From assembly GCA_947172415.1 (NCBI GenBank), contig OX359198.1, forward strand, positions 1,457,401-1,521,400: 64,000 nucleotides of DNA, written 5' to 3'. Under the pieces are notes generated by a model that worked only from the letters and a program-made list of their open reading frames with translations, did not search any database and was not told the DNA's origin. The DNA is from Chondrosia reniformis (Eukaryota; Porifera; Demospongiae; Chondrillida; Chondrillidae). Each line of letters starts with the position of its first letter. Position 1 is the stretch's first letter. Shown here piece by piece: positions 1-12,200 of this stretch. Position numbers and translations under genes: made by a program.

Positions 1-1654
1 ACTTCCTATATATGGTCGAGATCTGCATGGTTCAATGCCATCTTATATATTGGGAGTGATTACTAAAATTACAAGACCTAATTGACTGTGAAGTGCAATA
101 ACACTGCATCTCTTTCTCCCTGTCTCCATCTTATTAGAGACATTAACGCTGCACAGTCTAGTGATTTGAAATCACAAGTGCGTATTATCGGAGACATTTG
201 AAATGGGCGATGTGATATTCTAGTGTGTAAGACTTGTTTGATGATTAGTAATTCTGAACCTTTGTAGATCAGATGGCACTGGAATGGTACACATGAAAAA
301 CATTACAAATAATTGATGAAAGACAATAAATTATTTTGTGGCTGAAGCTATTAATTTACTGTCAAGGAACTCTGCAGTTTTCAATTAGATGCTATATAAA
401 TCTCATAATTAGTGGTAATATTTGGAGGTCTTCATAATGTAACACTGATTGAAATATAATATATTTTATGACTTAAAAATTAACAGATTTTACAAATACG
501 TACATTCGTATATATGTATACTGAAAAGCTGATGATTTAAGGGTGTACCAAAGTAAATATTACGTACATATACTATAATTATCCCTGTCCTTTATCTCAT
601 CATGTGACCCTGGGTTAACCCCTCCCCCACTCTGTCACAAATGAGGTGCTACAGCTGACTCTACAGTCACTGACTAACTTATGTATATAGTGACCATTTT
701 GTACTTTATAATCACTGACTTGCATTCTATTATTAAACCTCTATTAAACCTCTATTAAACCTCTATTAAACCTCACATCTTCTACATTAAGGTATTAGAT
801 GGTTGGTTAAACAGTCCAGTGAATTCACACTTGAGAATGCAGATTACAAATAGCTCTTGATACACTTTACTATCATTGTTCATTGTTGACATATTTGCTT
901 GCATCTCATTTTCTGATTAGATAGTAATATTAGATACTGTACGTGAGGTAATCAGTGTCTTGTCATCTCTATCAGGTCTGAAATGTTCTCCTGTTATCAA
1001 AGTTCCTTAACTCCAGCCTTCCTCCGTCAAGGAATGAAAGCTTGACATACCTGTGAGCATGGAAGCGTTACTTGACATGTTTACCAATGCATGTATTTTT
1101 AATTTTTGTAAAGGTATTTCCATTTTTTTCCCAATTTCAAATGTCTACAGATACGTACATATATGTACATTCAATTGGAAAGGTTTGCATGTGTTGGAGG
1201 AATAGACAACGAGTAAGTGCACAAGCTTTGTGTTGCTTTTAATAACAGATATACCTCATACACGACTCCTCATATATACTATGATATCTGTCCATATTTA
1301 ACAATTTCCAAATTTAGCATTTACTAACTGTATTAGCTTATAACCCATTATCTAGCAAATGGACAATTTAAAGGCATTTGCAGTGATATCTCAATAGTCT
1401 TAGATATGTCATTGCCAATGTCATTTGTATGATGTCTGGGAGGAGGTTTAACTTTCTGAACGTGATGCATTCTCATTGGATAGACTAACCTTTGTTTTCA
1501 AATCTTTTTTCCTCTTAATGTGGACTCCCTATTTGGTACCATATGCATACATATGTACATACTGTATTTGTTCAAATAGAAGCCCAGGCTTCTATTTCAT
1601 TCCAGTCATTTTGTTGTTGTCATGATCAGTTTATACTTTAACCCAGTGTGTCAA
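1..1654. other. Leading part of repeat unit 1, no gene recognised
   Basis: This stretch recurs with a few percent divergence from about 19807 and from about 51172, so it belongs to the tandem block. Unit 2 lacks part of it (about 290-720). No open exon of a known family was recognised. A few short conserved patches next to AG or GT could be decayed upstream exons of the reductase gene, for example around 132-200 and 975-1050, but each is quickly closed by stop codons. Confidence 0.5.
729..776. repeat. 12-bp tandem repeat, about 4 copies
   Basis: The unit ATTAAACCTCTA is repeated about four times. Units 2 and 4 have only one copy at the matching place, followed by a different sequence, so the expansion is private to unit 1. 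Confidence 0.8.
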
Positions 1655-2246
1655 TTTGAGAGATCCCATGCTCCATTTGACACCCAGTTTCTTTTTGAGA
1701 CCTCATGCTCTATTTGAGACCTCATGCTCTATTTGAGACCTCATGCTCTATTTGAGACCTCATGCTCTATTTGACACCTCATGCTCTATTTGACACCCCA
1801 TGCTCTATTTGACACCCCATGCTCTATTTGAGACCCCATGCTCTATTTGAGACCCCATGCTTCTATTTGAGACCCAGCTTCTATTTGAGACCCAGCCTCT
1901 ATTTGAGACCCAGCTTCTATTTGAGACCCAGCTTCTATTTGAGACCCCATGCTTCTATTTGACACCCAGCTTCTATTTGAGACCCAGCTTCTATTTGAGA
2001 CCCAGCTTCTATTTGAGACCTCGTGCTCTATTTGAGACCCCATGCTCTATTTGACACCCAGCTTCTATTTGAGACCCAGCTTCTATTTGAGACCCAGCTT
2101 CTATTTGAGACCCCATGCTTCTATTTGAGACCCAGCTTCTATTTGAGACCCAGCCTCTATTTGAGACCTCGTGCTCTATTTGAGACCCCATGCTTCTATT
2201 TGAGACCCCATGCTCTATTAATTTTGAGACCCAGCTTCTAATTATG
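1655..2246. repeat. 18-21 bp minisatellite (CTATTTGAGACCC type), about 30 copies
   Basis: Variants of a TCTATTTGAGACCC core joined by AGCT or CATGC spacers are repeated about 30 times. Shorter arrays sit at the matching place in the other units (21001-21078, 32861-32975, 52817-53036). The open frames over this array on both strands are repeat artefacts (peptides such as LLFETQ and VSNRSW) and are not genes. Confidence 0.9.
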
Positions 2247-3247
2247 AATAGTCCAGTTGACCCCAACCTCTAAACCAGAGCCAGCCTCTATACGGACAAA
2301 TACAGTATACTTTTTATGTACGTATGTGATAAATTCCAATTTTTCCTTCATTTTCGTTATTATATATGTCATCAGATATGGTGTAATTGAGTATTTAAAT
2401 ATTTCATTACTAAATATGCTCTTCCCTTTATGATAGACAGTGCCAAGACAAGTGAATTGAAATCCTGCACCTTTCTCACTGGTCATCTGGTAAAGCAGTG
2501 TTGAGAGAGTATCAAGTGGAGGATTTCTTTTTGTTTCAAGACAGTGTACGTTTACTTACGTTAATTGAGATATGAAATTTATTAAACATAATCCCTTGTA
2601 ATATTTTATTGCATTGTACTCACTTGTGTTATTGATTTGGATTTCTTCTAACCGTGCCAAACGTTTTGACGAGTCAACTTCTGACACATAATTAAAACAT
2701 ACAATAATAGTGGATTCAAGTTCCATTGTAGCTCTCATTCCCAACCCCAGCTTGTTTTGTCAATGGATTACTTGTATCTACACCTTAAGGATGCAATTTC
2801 TTATCTGCAATATCATTGTACTCATCATTGTTCGGATATGACTTTCTTATCTCCAGTCTCATTTAATTATCCACCCAAATCAATCTGATATCTCCCATTG
2901 TGATTTACCATGGAAAATGATGGTTGCGCTTCCAGAAGGTAGATAGATAGGTAGATAGGTCTCCTCAAACGTCATCATGTTCTGTTGAATGAGGTAGTTA
3001 TTTAGTCTTTGAGTAGAATTATCATTGAAGGATGGCCTCAACAGGACTAGCTGAGTTCATATACTTATTAGAAATTCAACTTTTATAACGAGCATTTATC
3101 ATTAATATATTTAAAGGAAGTTTTTTTTTCAGATTCCCTTTAACACTTGACTGATTGCATAATCTTTATTAACCCATTGTATTGATATGTTATGTTAATT
3201 TGAAAATGAAAATCAGAAAGATAGCAACATCACTGTGTTTCTTACAG

Positions 3248-5777
3248 GATGTGCTGGATTTCTAGGAAGATTTGTTTTAATGGAACTGCTGAAAGACCCA
3301 GGCCAAGATTTTGCAAAGTGCACTTTAGTGGAACCGAATCAAGTTGGTTCACATTTCATCATTCCTTATCTGTGTCTAATTGGTACACATGTGTGCAAAT
3401 CAACTTGAATACGGTTAAGTTTAGATTATTCCCTGTGATTATGCAATAGTGACACGCATGCATGTGAATGATGGGGGCTGGAAGGAAGACTAAGGTTTAG
3501 TATATCGAGTCCTTTGGAGTGACTGGTCAATTACTAGCAATTTAGAGTTGTTACTTACTATGTTTACATGAATTTAAAGCGTTTCAAATAAAATTGCTGA
3601 TTATCTTACAATATTCATAGTAAACATCGTCAGAAAACTCAAGTTTAATCAGACGCAATGGGTAGCAATTCTTTAGAGTAACTAAGCTACCAATTCTTTA
3701 TCTCTCGACAAAGGATTCGCTGAAACACAATGAGACTAGTGCCTCAAACTGATTGGCTTTGTCTGACCATACAACACTACATTTTCACAACTACAATTAC
3801 AGTATATTGTAAGATGAACTTGTTGCATTTGATATAACTGCATGACTGTTCCTATTCAGATTTGAGGAGTGCTAATGTACAAAGCACTAAGGAAGTGATT
3901 AAACTTGTTGTGAGTGGTCGGAAGAGGAAGAACTTAGTCTATATTTCCACTATTGGTGTGTTTGGAGGTGAACAAGTGGAACCAGATGAGTACACTGACA
4001 TCTCACAACAAAGGTAATATTCAAGTAATTGGTTAGCACATGGTTAGCACATGGTTAGCACATGGTTAGCACATGATTAGCACATGATTAACACATGGTT
4101 AGCACATGGTTAGCACATGGTTAGCACATGGTTAGCACATGGTTAGCACATGGTTAGTACATGGTTAGTACATGATTGTGGGATGTAAAGTAAATTGTGC
4201 ATATATGGACAATTCTTACTTGTTGATAATGGTATACGTATGGTCACACATGCATGTGGTAATGCTTATTGCATGTTCATCCTTACTATATGATTTTTCT
4301 GATGTCTGTCATGTAGTTTGTTTAGAATGTCTGGTTATTCCAAGAGTAAGTGGGTGTGTGAAGTACTGCTGGGTCAAGTTAGGGAGCACAAGTTAGCATC
4401 TGTTACCATAGTAAGGTGAGCGGACATCTTTAATGGTGTCCTTCTAATGCAGCATAAAGCCAACACAATGTGATATATTATAAGGAGAGTCCATTTAATC
4501 CCAATTTAAAATCCAACATTTTTGTATACAACCTATCATATGTACATGGCCTAATAGCTAGAGAAAGTAGTAACTGTATCCTCATCAAAAGCTCCATAGA
4601 TTTGCCCTAAGTCATTAGTCTAAGAAATTGTGTTTTAGTCTGTTCTCTTAAAGTTTCCTTAGCTTCATAAACATGATAATCATAGTGTTCAGAATATGGT
4701 CTTTTAGAGGTATCCATATTCAGTACTCATCCGCTACCTGATATCCATTCTGTTGTTAGACCTGGTTTGATTGGTGCTCATTCAGTGACTGGTGAAGGTA
4801 ATGTTAGAGATTGGCTGTCTTGGATGGTGAGGGCAGCTCAGACACTCAAACTGGCTCCAACTAGTGATGCACTGAAGTGTGTCTTCCTTCGTCTTGTCCC
4901 TGTTGATTATGTGGCACAAACTATTGCCATTTTGTCCTTACCACATGAAGTGCCTAGTAAGTTATACACACGTATCTGTTTAACTTTAATTATACTCTCT
5001 CTATCTATATTATACTAATAGGCACTCCTAAGGAATGCAGTAGTGATGTATTCTTTGTTTACCACCTGGTCAACAGTGATAATGCAATATCATATCAGGA
5101 GTTCTTTAACTGCTTGAAGAGAGTGTGTCCAATCCTAGGCCTAAAGGAGACAGGTGGGGCACCCTCTACAAAGTCCTTTAGTCCTTTGTAATGTGTATAT
5201 CCTGTCAGACAAATGATTGTAGTTAAGAGCGTTATGATGTGATGGATCTAAGAATTCAAAGAAGAAGGAAGGAGGTAGACTTTAAGGGTCACTGATGAAG
5301 AGTGGAATTCCCAGAAAAGCTGCCCGGCCTAATGGAGCAGAAGAATAAAGAGAAGAATATATGTATCCTCAGCCAAAACTCTCACTAGTTAATTAATTTC
5401 CTTATAGGCATTTTACTGTAGAATAGACATGATAGTACGTATATAGGAAAATTATGTTTTAGATTACTCGTGATGTGATAGAAGTAAGTACTATAAATGT
5501 TTTGATGATTAGCAATCTTTTGTTTTTGATTTCAGACTATGGCACATTCAGAGTGACTTTGAGAGAAGAAGCTAAAAAGAGAGATGTACCAGCTCTGTTT
5601 GTAGCTAATTCACTTCTACCCGACACAGAAACTCCACCCTTTGTTCGGCAAATTAAAGATTTACACAGCAAATCATTTCTAGAGAATATAAAGCCATATA
5701 TAAAGAGATCAATGATTGGAGATGAATATTGTGAAAAATATTTCAAATTTCTTTACAAAAGTAAATTTAATTTTTAA
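3248..5777 (+). pseudogene. Thioester-reductase domain gene, C-terminal exons, unit 1 (lacks exon 2)
   Basis: These exons match the NAD(P)-dependent reductase domain (NAD-binding 4 / SDR_e family) that ends aminoadipate-reductase and NRPS-like enzymes and reduces a carrier-bound thioester. Exon 1 starts at 3248 after TTACAG and reads CAGFLGRFVLMELLKDP, the dinucleotide-binding motif. Exon 3 (3860-4013) gives the STIGVFGG strand. Exon 4 (4326-4415) has GYSKSKW, the Tyr-x-x-x-Lys catalytic pair. Exon 5 (4760-4956) starts with PGLIG. Exons 6 (5022-5153) and 7 (5536-5777) finish the protein with KFNF and stop. Splice phases from exon 3 to 7 agree. The exon that unit 3 has at 35390-35617, with the IHNGAHVNHV motif, is absent here, and exon 1 runs into a stop instead. 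No adenylation or carrier domain was recognised upstream. It is most likely a broken gene; a transcript using other exons cannot be excluded. Confidence 0.75.
4027..4177. repeat. 11-bp tandem repeat (TTAGCACATGG), about 13 copies
   Basis: It lies in the intron after reductase exon 3 and is absent from the matching intron of unit 2, so it expanded in unit 1 only. Confidence 0.85.
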
Positions 5778-5806
5778 TTGTTATATTAATACAATATTAC
5801 AAAACA

Positions 5807-5812
5807 AATAAA
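5807..5812 (+). terminator. Poly(A) signal AATAAA of the reductase gene
   Basis: AATAAA lies 30 bp after the reductase stop and before the convergent GTPase gene's stop at 5891. The same hexamer is kept after the last reductase exon in the other units. Confidence 0.5.
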
Positions 5813-5890
5813 GGAAATGATATAATATGTTATGTAGTGTATGTAGTGTATGTAATGTGCAAGTTTCAATGTTATTGTTAGATTGTTAAG

Positions 5891-6207
5891 TTAGATTGTT
5901 GCTATGAACTGATCTATTCTATCAGCAAGTTCTTCATGACATCCATGAGTGTGGTCTTCTCTTAGAGCCTCTGAGAGAGCTGTGAGTTTAGCTAAACTTG
6001 GGTCATTGTCAAGGAGAATGTATAGGTTGGTATTAGCGCTAGTCAGATCTACATCAGGAGCCATTTTCTGCAGGTCACCTCTCTCCAGCACTTCACTCTG
6101 TCGCATGTAATGGGCTATGCGACGAACATCACAAGAGGTATAGAAATGATTCTTAAAGTCTCTGCTGGACAAAAATGTCCTAATCTTCTCTTTAGTGCTA
6201 CAATCAA
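5891..6207 (-). CDS. Terminal CARD-like exon, unit 1
   Basis: This exon encodes about 105 residues after an acceptor (TATGCAG). Helix-like blocks read CDVRRIAHYMRQSEVL, then ERGDLQKM, then an LYILLDNDPSLAKL-type segment and LADRIDQFI before the stop. This spacing of hydrophobic residues (V..I...L...VL...D, then LL..L, then L...L...L) fits a six-helix death-fold of the CARD type, which recruits partners by homotypic contact. DED or Death subtypes are possible. The exon's 317 nt complement the single left-over base of the GTPase exon. Close copies are at 38145-38461 (unit 3) and 56114-56430 (unit 4). Confidence 0.65.
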
Positions 6208-9200
6208 CTGCATAAAAAAGAGCAAGATTAATATCATAAACCAACTCCAGTTTTTGATTACTATATGTACAAATATATACATAGTAGTAAGTATACCTAC
6301 ATAGTATTTGTATTTGTATATATGTATAATTAGTGAATAAAACAAAAGTAACAAAATGAGGAGGGTATAGTAAATCCCAAGAGAACTAAAAATGATCACT
6401 GTACGTACCTGCAGCATCAGATTGTCCTTTGTTGACTGGCTCAAACCAAATTCTAGCCTCTTCATCAAATGGACTTCTTTTCTCCAGCTGACAGACTAGG
6501 CATTCTTTTGCCTTGCCCTCTTCAACAAGAGCCATGTGAGCTGGTTTGGTGGAGTCACACCTGCACAGGAATCCAACTTGAAGCTGTGGTTTCTTGTCTG
6601 GAGGCATTCCATCCATCATCTTGGAACTGATTTCCTGAATAGTGGAGTGGACAATGTTGCGGATTTCTTTGCATCGCTCATGCAGCTCAGAGTAACGATC
6701 ACTTGGACTCTTCTCTGGATAGAATAAACTGCTCCACTCAACTTGTAACTCCAATCGACCTGGTTTCTCCATCAGGTAGACATTGAGACCACCTGAGATG
6801 AAGGCAGCTGTAGTCTGATCACAATTTGCAGTCTGCGGCTTCAAGTTGCTTCCCTTAGCTTGCTCTGAGAGCTGTACCACAAGGCGACAGAATATGCCTC
6901 TGGGTAGGTCAAGGAGGTCAACCTCGCCGTGGCTTCCAAGGTATTTGTATGCAAAGCAGAGATTCTCCACTGATCCACGTTCAGGAACCTTCACTTTCCC
7001 ATAGGGCAAGACTAGAGGCATGAAGTACTCTTCAGGATCTGATTGGTACTTTGCTGCTAGTCCTAAGTGGTGAATGACCTCCAGCAGCCATTTTTTGGGA
7101 ATTGCTTCGTTGATGCTTAATTCATTGAAGAGCTCTTCAAAATCCACTTGACGAATGATGCCTGAACGATGGAATAACCGGACTGCCTTACTCTCAAAAG
7201 AGAGTGGATCCTTGAAGTGCACTGTCAGCAGGTTTGCAAATTCACCGTACAGAGCTGTGATATCAGTGCAGATCCACTCTCGTGAGGTTTCCGTGTGGTC
7301 AAAGAATGCATAGAACCCAAGCATGTGAAATAGGGTTAGCATTCCTTCAAACTGGCGATCAGCATCTTCATGATCTAGGTAGCTGCTTTGGATACAGAAC
7401 TCCTTTAAGTCGTTGAATTGAATAAACTTTTGTTCATTCTTGCAGGTGATGACATAAAGGAGAAACCACGTCAGTGGCATGTCTAGCTCAAAGCCATTGG
7501 TGGATCGCTTCTTTGAAGCACTGACGATTTTGGATCTGAGTGCTTTAAGAGTCGCAAGATCCTCTTCTGAAGGAGGTCCATCTTTGCTCATCATGTTGTT
7601 GATGATAAAAGGCCATGAAACAGACTCTGGGGGATCATGGCTGTCTTTGAGAGAATCAGCTAGTGTACGTCTAGAGGGTACATCATTCTCCACTATGAAG
7701 GGGTGATACGGCTTTCCTCCTAAATGATTTAGTTGGGTGACGATTGATTCCAATCTTGCTTCCCGATCTTCTCTCAGTAATGAAAAGAGCTTATCCTTGA
7801 AGGTGCCCACCAGAAATATTTGTAGCTGTGGTTGACTCCTCAGTATATCCTTGATCCTTGGATCCATTGGCTTTGAGGCAGCAGTGTAGATGCTGGAGAA
7901 CGATTTCAACATTAGATCAATGGATGTAAGGCCATGATTTGGTGGGAGCTTGTAGGTGTGACCATCTTGGGATCTAAAGGTCATATTGGCTTCTTCCTTC
8001 AGATCTTCTGATGCATTGAAGACTTGGATGTAGGTACAAGGCATTGTGAGGAGAAAGGGGAGGGAGTCTTGAAAAGATGGCTGACCTCCGCTGTCCAAGA
8101 AGTGGATAAAGGTCGCTTCTTTCAGATTAAGATCGCTGAGACCTTGCTTTCCCAACACTTCATCTCGAATATCTTGTAGTTGCTTCACTTGAGGAGCAAC
8201 AGTGGAGTCTTCTTGAGCATCATCAGCCAACCCAACTGGTTCGGTGGTTGGGGTTACTGGTCTGTCCTGTGTATACCCTGAAATGGGAAGAGGAGATGGA
8301 ACGAGCTGTGTGGTAGAAATTGCAACAACTTCAGGATCTTCTTCATCAGGAGGAAAGCTTGGTGTTGGGTAAGTAGAGCGTTCCTCATAATTTCCCTGAT
8401 TAGTACATGTGCGTACCAATGTCTCCATCACCTCTTCATCAACTGGAATCCAGTCTGCATCACTTCCTGTGGCAAGGTAGTTGGTGGCAATAACCACTTC
8501 TGGAGATTCAGCGACACCAGTGCTAATCTTCACCTCCTTTGACTTGCCATAGACAAGGTTGTACTTCAGTGAGGACTTTCCCACTTCTGGGGATCCACAG
8601 AAGATGACACGAACTACCTTAACCATAACTGATCCACGCTTATCAATAGCCTTCTGGTAGTCCTCAATCCAAGTTGGATTAGTCGCTGTATCAGTCTAAA
8701 GGATAGAAATATAAGTACCCAAAGTTGAATATTTATAATTACGTATACTATTCATATGTACGTATACAGTGAAACTTAATTAGGACATACAAACCATTTT
8801 GGGATAACAAGTAAGGTTGCAATCTACACATTCACTGTAGTCAAATTATTTTATAAACCCGTGTTCTTTGTACTTACAATGTAATCAAAAATGTCATAGA
8901 AAACTATATGTACGTATATCAATGATGTAATTGTTGTCAGTGTACAAAAAAGAGAGGTAGACATCAGCACTTGTCGGCACTTTATATTATATATTTTATA
9001 TTGCATATTAAAGAGTCATTAATTACCACATATTTGATTGTAGATTCCTTTTCTGGATAGAACAATATGTACCTTCAAGTTTGAAAATAATTATTCATAC
9101 GTACATTCACAGTTTTGACTATATATCTATAACATTTTTCAAGACACTATACATGTCTACACATGTTTATAGATGTTGTACAGTGATTGCATAATCATTA

Positions 9201-12200
9201 TAGGAAATTAGGTAATGAAACGTTGTCCTATTTGTAGTAAGTGATATTGACCACTTTCTGAGTGATGTCTTGAGGTCGCTTACAAAGTACATATAGCATT
9301 GCATGTCTATAATCATTTTTAATTTGAACAGTCTTCCCTGAATGTATATGCATGTTGCAAGGTTGTTGAACAAATTTCACACCAAAATGAATTGAATTAT
9401 TAATTTAACACCTAACTTATACAGGTGATGATGTCTGTAGATTTACTTTTTCAAGACCATACGTACGTATGGTTCAAATTCTGTAGCTTGTGAAAATTGT
9501 TGCACACCCAATTATTATTCTATAGTGGATGTTGTTATTATCCTAATATATATGACTATATAAAATTGAGGATATAGAATTGGAAGGGTTGAGAAGAAGG
9601 AGAAGTTGGTAGAGTACTGTAGAAGGAAATTGAAGAGTAACGAAGAGGTCTTTAGGATGGTACAAGAAGAGCTAAAGTTCATGGAAAAAGACAGAAAGGA
9701 GACAGAAGAGCTGGATGTGGCATATTTGAAGAGGAAATATGTTGAAAGAGGTATTGGAAGGAAGGCTAGAGGGTAAAAGACTACAGGGACTAAAGAGGAT
9801 GATGTTAAAGACAGATCACTGATTATTATAGATAGTCAATATGAATAACTAACACTTAGAACTATACTGCTTTTACTAATACAATATTAAGAACAAAGCA
9901 GAACTAACATTACATAAGAAGATTGGTTTGTGGGAGCTTGGTTTTGATAATTACTTTTAAACTCACATTCATAGTTGATTGGATGACTGGCTCTTCTTTC
10001 ATTATAGTTGACTCCAAACGGAGGTCACTTTCTGATTCGGATTCAGGCATCTGATTTTGATAGAAAAAAACAGTATTATTCTCAACATGATAAAATTAAT
10101 ATAATTTAACCTAAATTGCTAACTGAGCTACATGTGCAATACCTGAGCTATATGAGTGATACCTGAACTACATGGGTGATACCTGAGTTATACTTCATAT
10201 GTATGTATATATACAGGCACTATTCCTCTCACTACTTACTTTTGTGATTGGTTTCACAGCTTGAATTTTCCAAAATGTTATCTTGAAATACTAAAAATGT
10301 ATATTATATACGTATATACACATATAACTAACATAGAAATTAAAAACTGACACAAATATTTTAATATAACAATACATGAATATAGTTAAGCTCCTACAGT
10401 ACACTCCACTTAATCGGGACGCCTCGGGAGTAGGGAGAATGTCCCAATTAAGCAGAAGGTAAAGAAAAATGTAATAGCTACATATTAAACTTTAAACAAT
10501 GTCGTAGCGTTTCTTCCAAAGTGACAGCCAGCCGTCAGAAGGTGAAAAATTAGATCCATCCGCTTCTCCGAGTTCCTTGGTCTTCTGCTTTAGTATTGGT
10601 CCTGAAAGTCGTGCACCCTGGCTCAACTTCTGTTTAACCATAGAAACAGGACACTGCCAACATCCTGCTCTTTCCCAACTTGCTGTCGCTTACGCTCACG
10701 ATTGCAGCCGCTTTCAAACTGCTCCAAGATTTCTTCCTTAGCCTTCGCCAAACGTCCCAATTAATCGAAATCTCGTCCCGATTATCAGAGAAGTAATTTG
10801 TATACAAAATGTGTATAGCGAATCCGTTCCACAGGAATGCGCCCGTTTAGCCAAAAATCCCTATTAACTGGATCCCGATTAACCGGCGGTCACTGTAATA
10901 TAAATGGATCAAATAGCACTTAAGTTAAAAGAGTCAGACAGAATTTTTTAGGGGCTGCCATAGGCAGCCCCCTCTATTGCTTTCATAACGCAATTTATGT
11001 ATGGCTTCATGTTACGGATATATATATATAAATATATATAGTACGAGTTCATACTCAACTATTATAACACATTATATACGTCGATAAACATATAATATGA
11101 GTTCATACGCAACTATTGTAACACTTAATTTATACGTCAATACATCGTTTTTGCAAATGGCGGTGTTCAGAAAGCTTTAGTTAACAAGCTTCTGTCGCTA
11201 TTTATAATTTTCAGGACAATTAAGCGTCCTCAATCGTTTGGATTAAGAATAATATATCAAAGCCCAACGATGTGGTCAAGTAGTTCGAGTAAATTCGGGG
11301 GGCGGCAGCCCCACGAGTTTTTAAACTCGAACAACTGGTTTAACTTGTTTGTACTAGCTCACTTCTGATGCACAATCTTCAGGAGTTCTACCCTCAAGAT
11401 CTTTCTTGTTCACATCAGCATTGTGCTGAATCTACATTGATATTTGAATATGAAGTCAGTACTGGTTTAGGTTTGTACATGCCTGGTATTTTTAATGATA
11501 TTCACCACATGGTATGTATGTTTAATGCTATTCATGACAACAAACACGTGTGACATAATAATATAATCACAGAACATATGTACTCTATATAATACTGTAT
11601 AATAGTAGAACATATATAGAGTGCATATGATATAAACTACAATTCAATTATCATAGTTCGGCATTTAAAGATATTCATTAATATAATAATGTATAGTGAA
11701 TCTGGAAGGACCTATCAAGAATTCCTCTGCAAAAATCCTGTAATACAGTATTAATTCATTGGTTGTCACACACTGCACACTGAAACCAGCCATTTGTCAT
11801 AACAATGCAAACACAACAACAATAAGATGTGCCCACAGATATTTTGAAGTCTTTTTGAAGACTAGCAATTTTATGACATGTACTCTATATGTCAATACAT
11901 CCTTTAAAGGGCCACTGACATGCTATTTTTTCTTTTGCTTAGAAGTTAGGTATAATATAGAGTACTCTAACAGTGCAAATTAAAATGGTCAGATCGCTTT
12001 AGTTTTACCTAAATAAAGATAAATACTTGTCATATTTACGTTGGCGAAACACAACCACATTAAAAAAAAAAACTTTTCACCTGGTCGGCTGTGACGTCAC
12101 ATCAGGAACGGAAGTACGGATCGTATACCATTTTTAGTATGGAAGAGGACAATTTCGGTAGCTTATAACTATATTACGAGTCTTCTAGTTTTGACGAGGA

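Noticed and set aside
1843-2266. Open frames on both strands (FETQ and SNRSW peptides)
   Set aside because: They arise from an 18-21 bp minisatellite whose units differ in length between paralogs; not coding.
2238-2486. 82-codon - strand frame (MTSEKGAGFQ...), repeated in units 2, 3 and 4
   Set aside because: It is repeated only because the whole block is duplicated; frames differ in length between units through indels, and no splice or start context supports a gene.
7479-7706. + strand frames MSSSKPLV... (also near 26901, 39749, 57690)
   Set aside because: Antisense shadows of the conserved GTPase exon; conservation follows the - strand codons.
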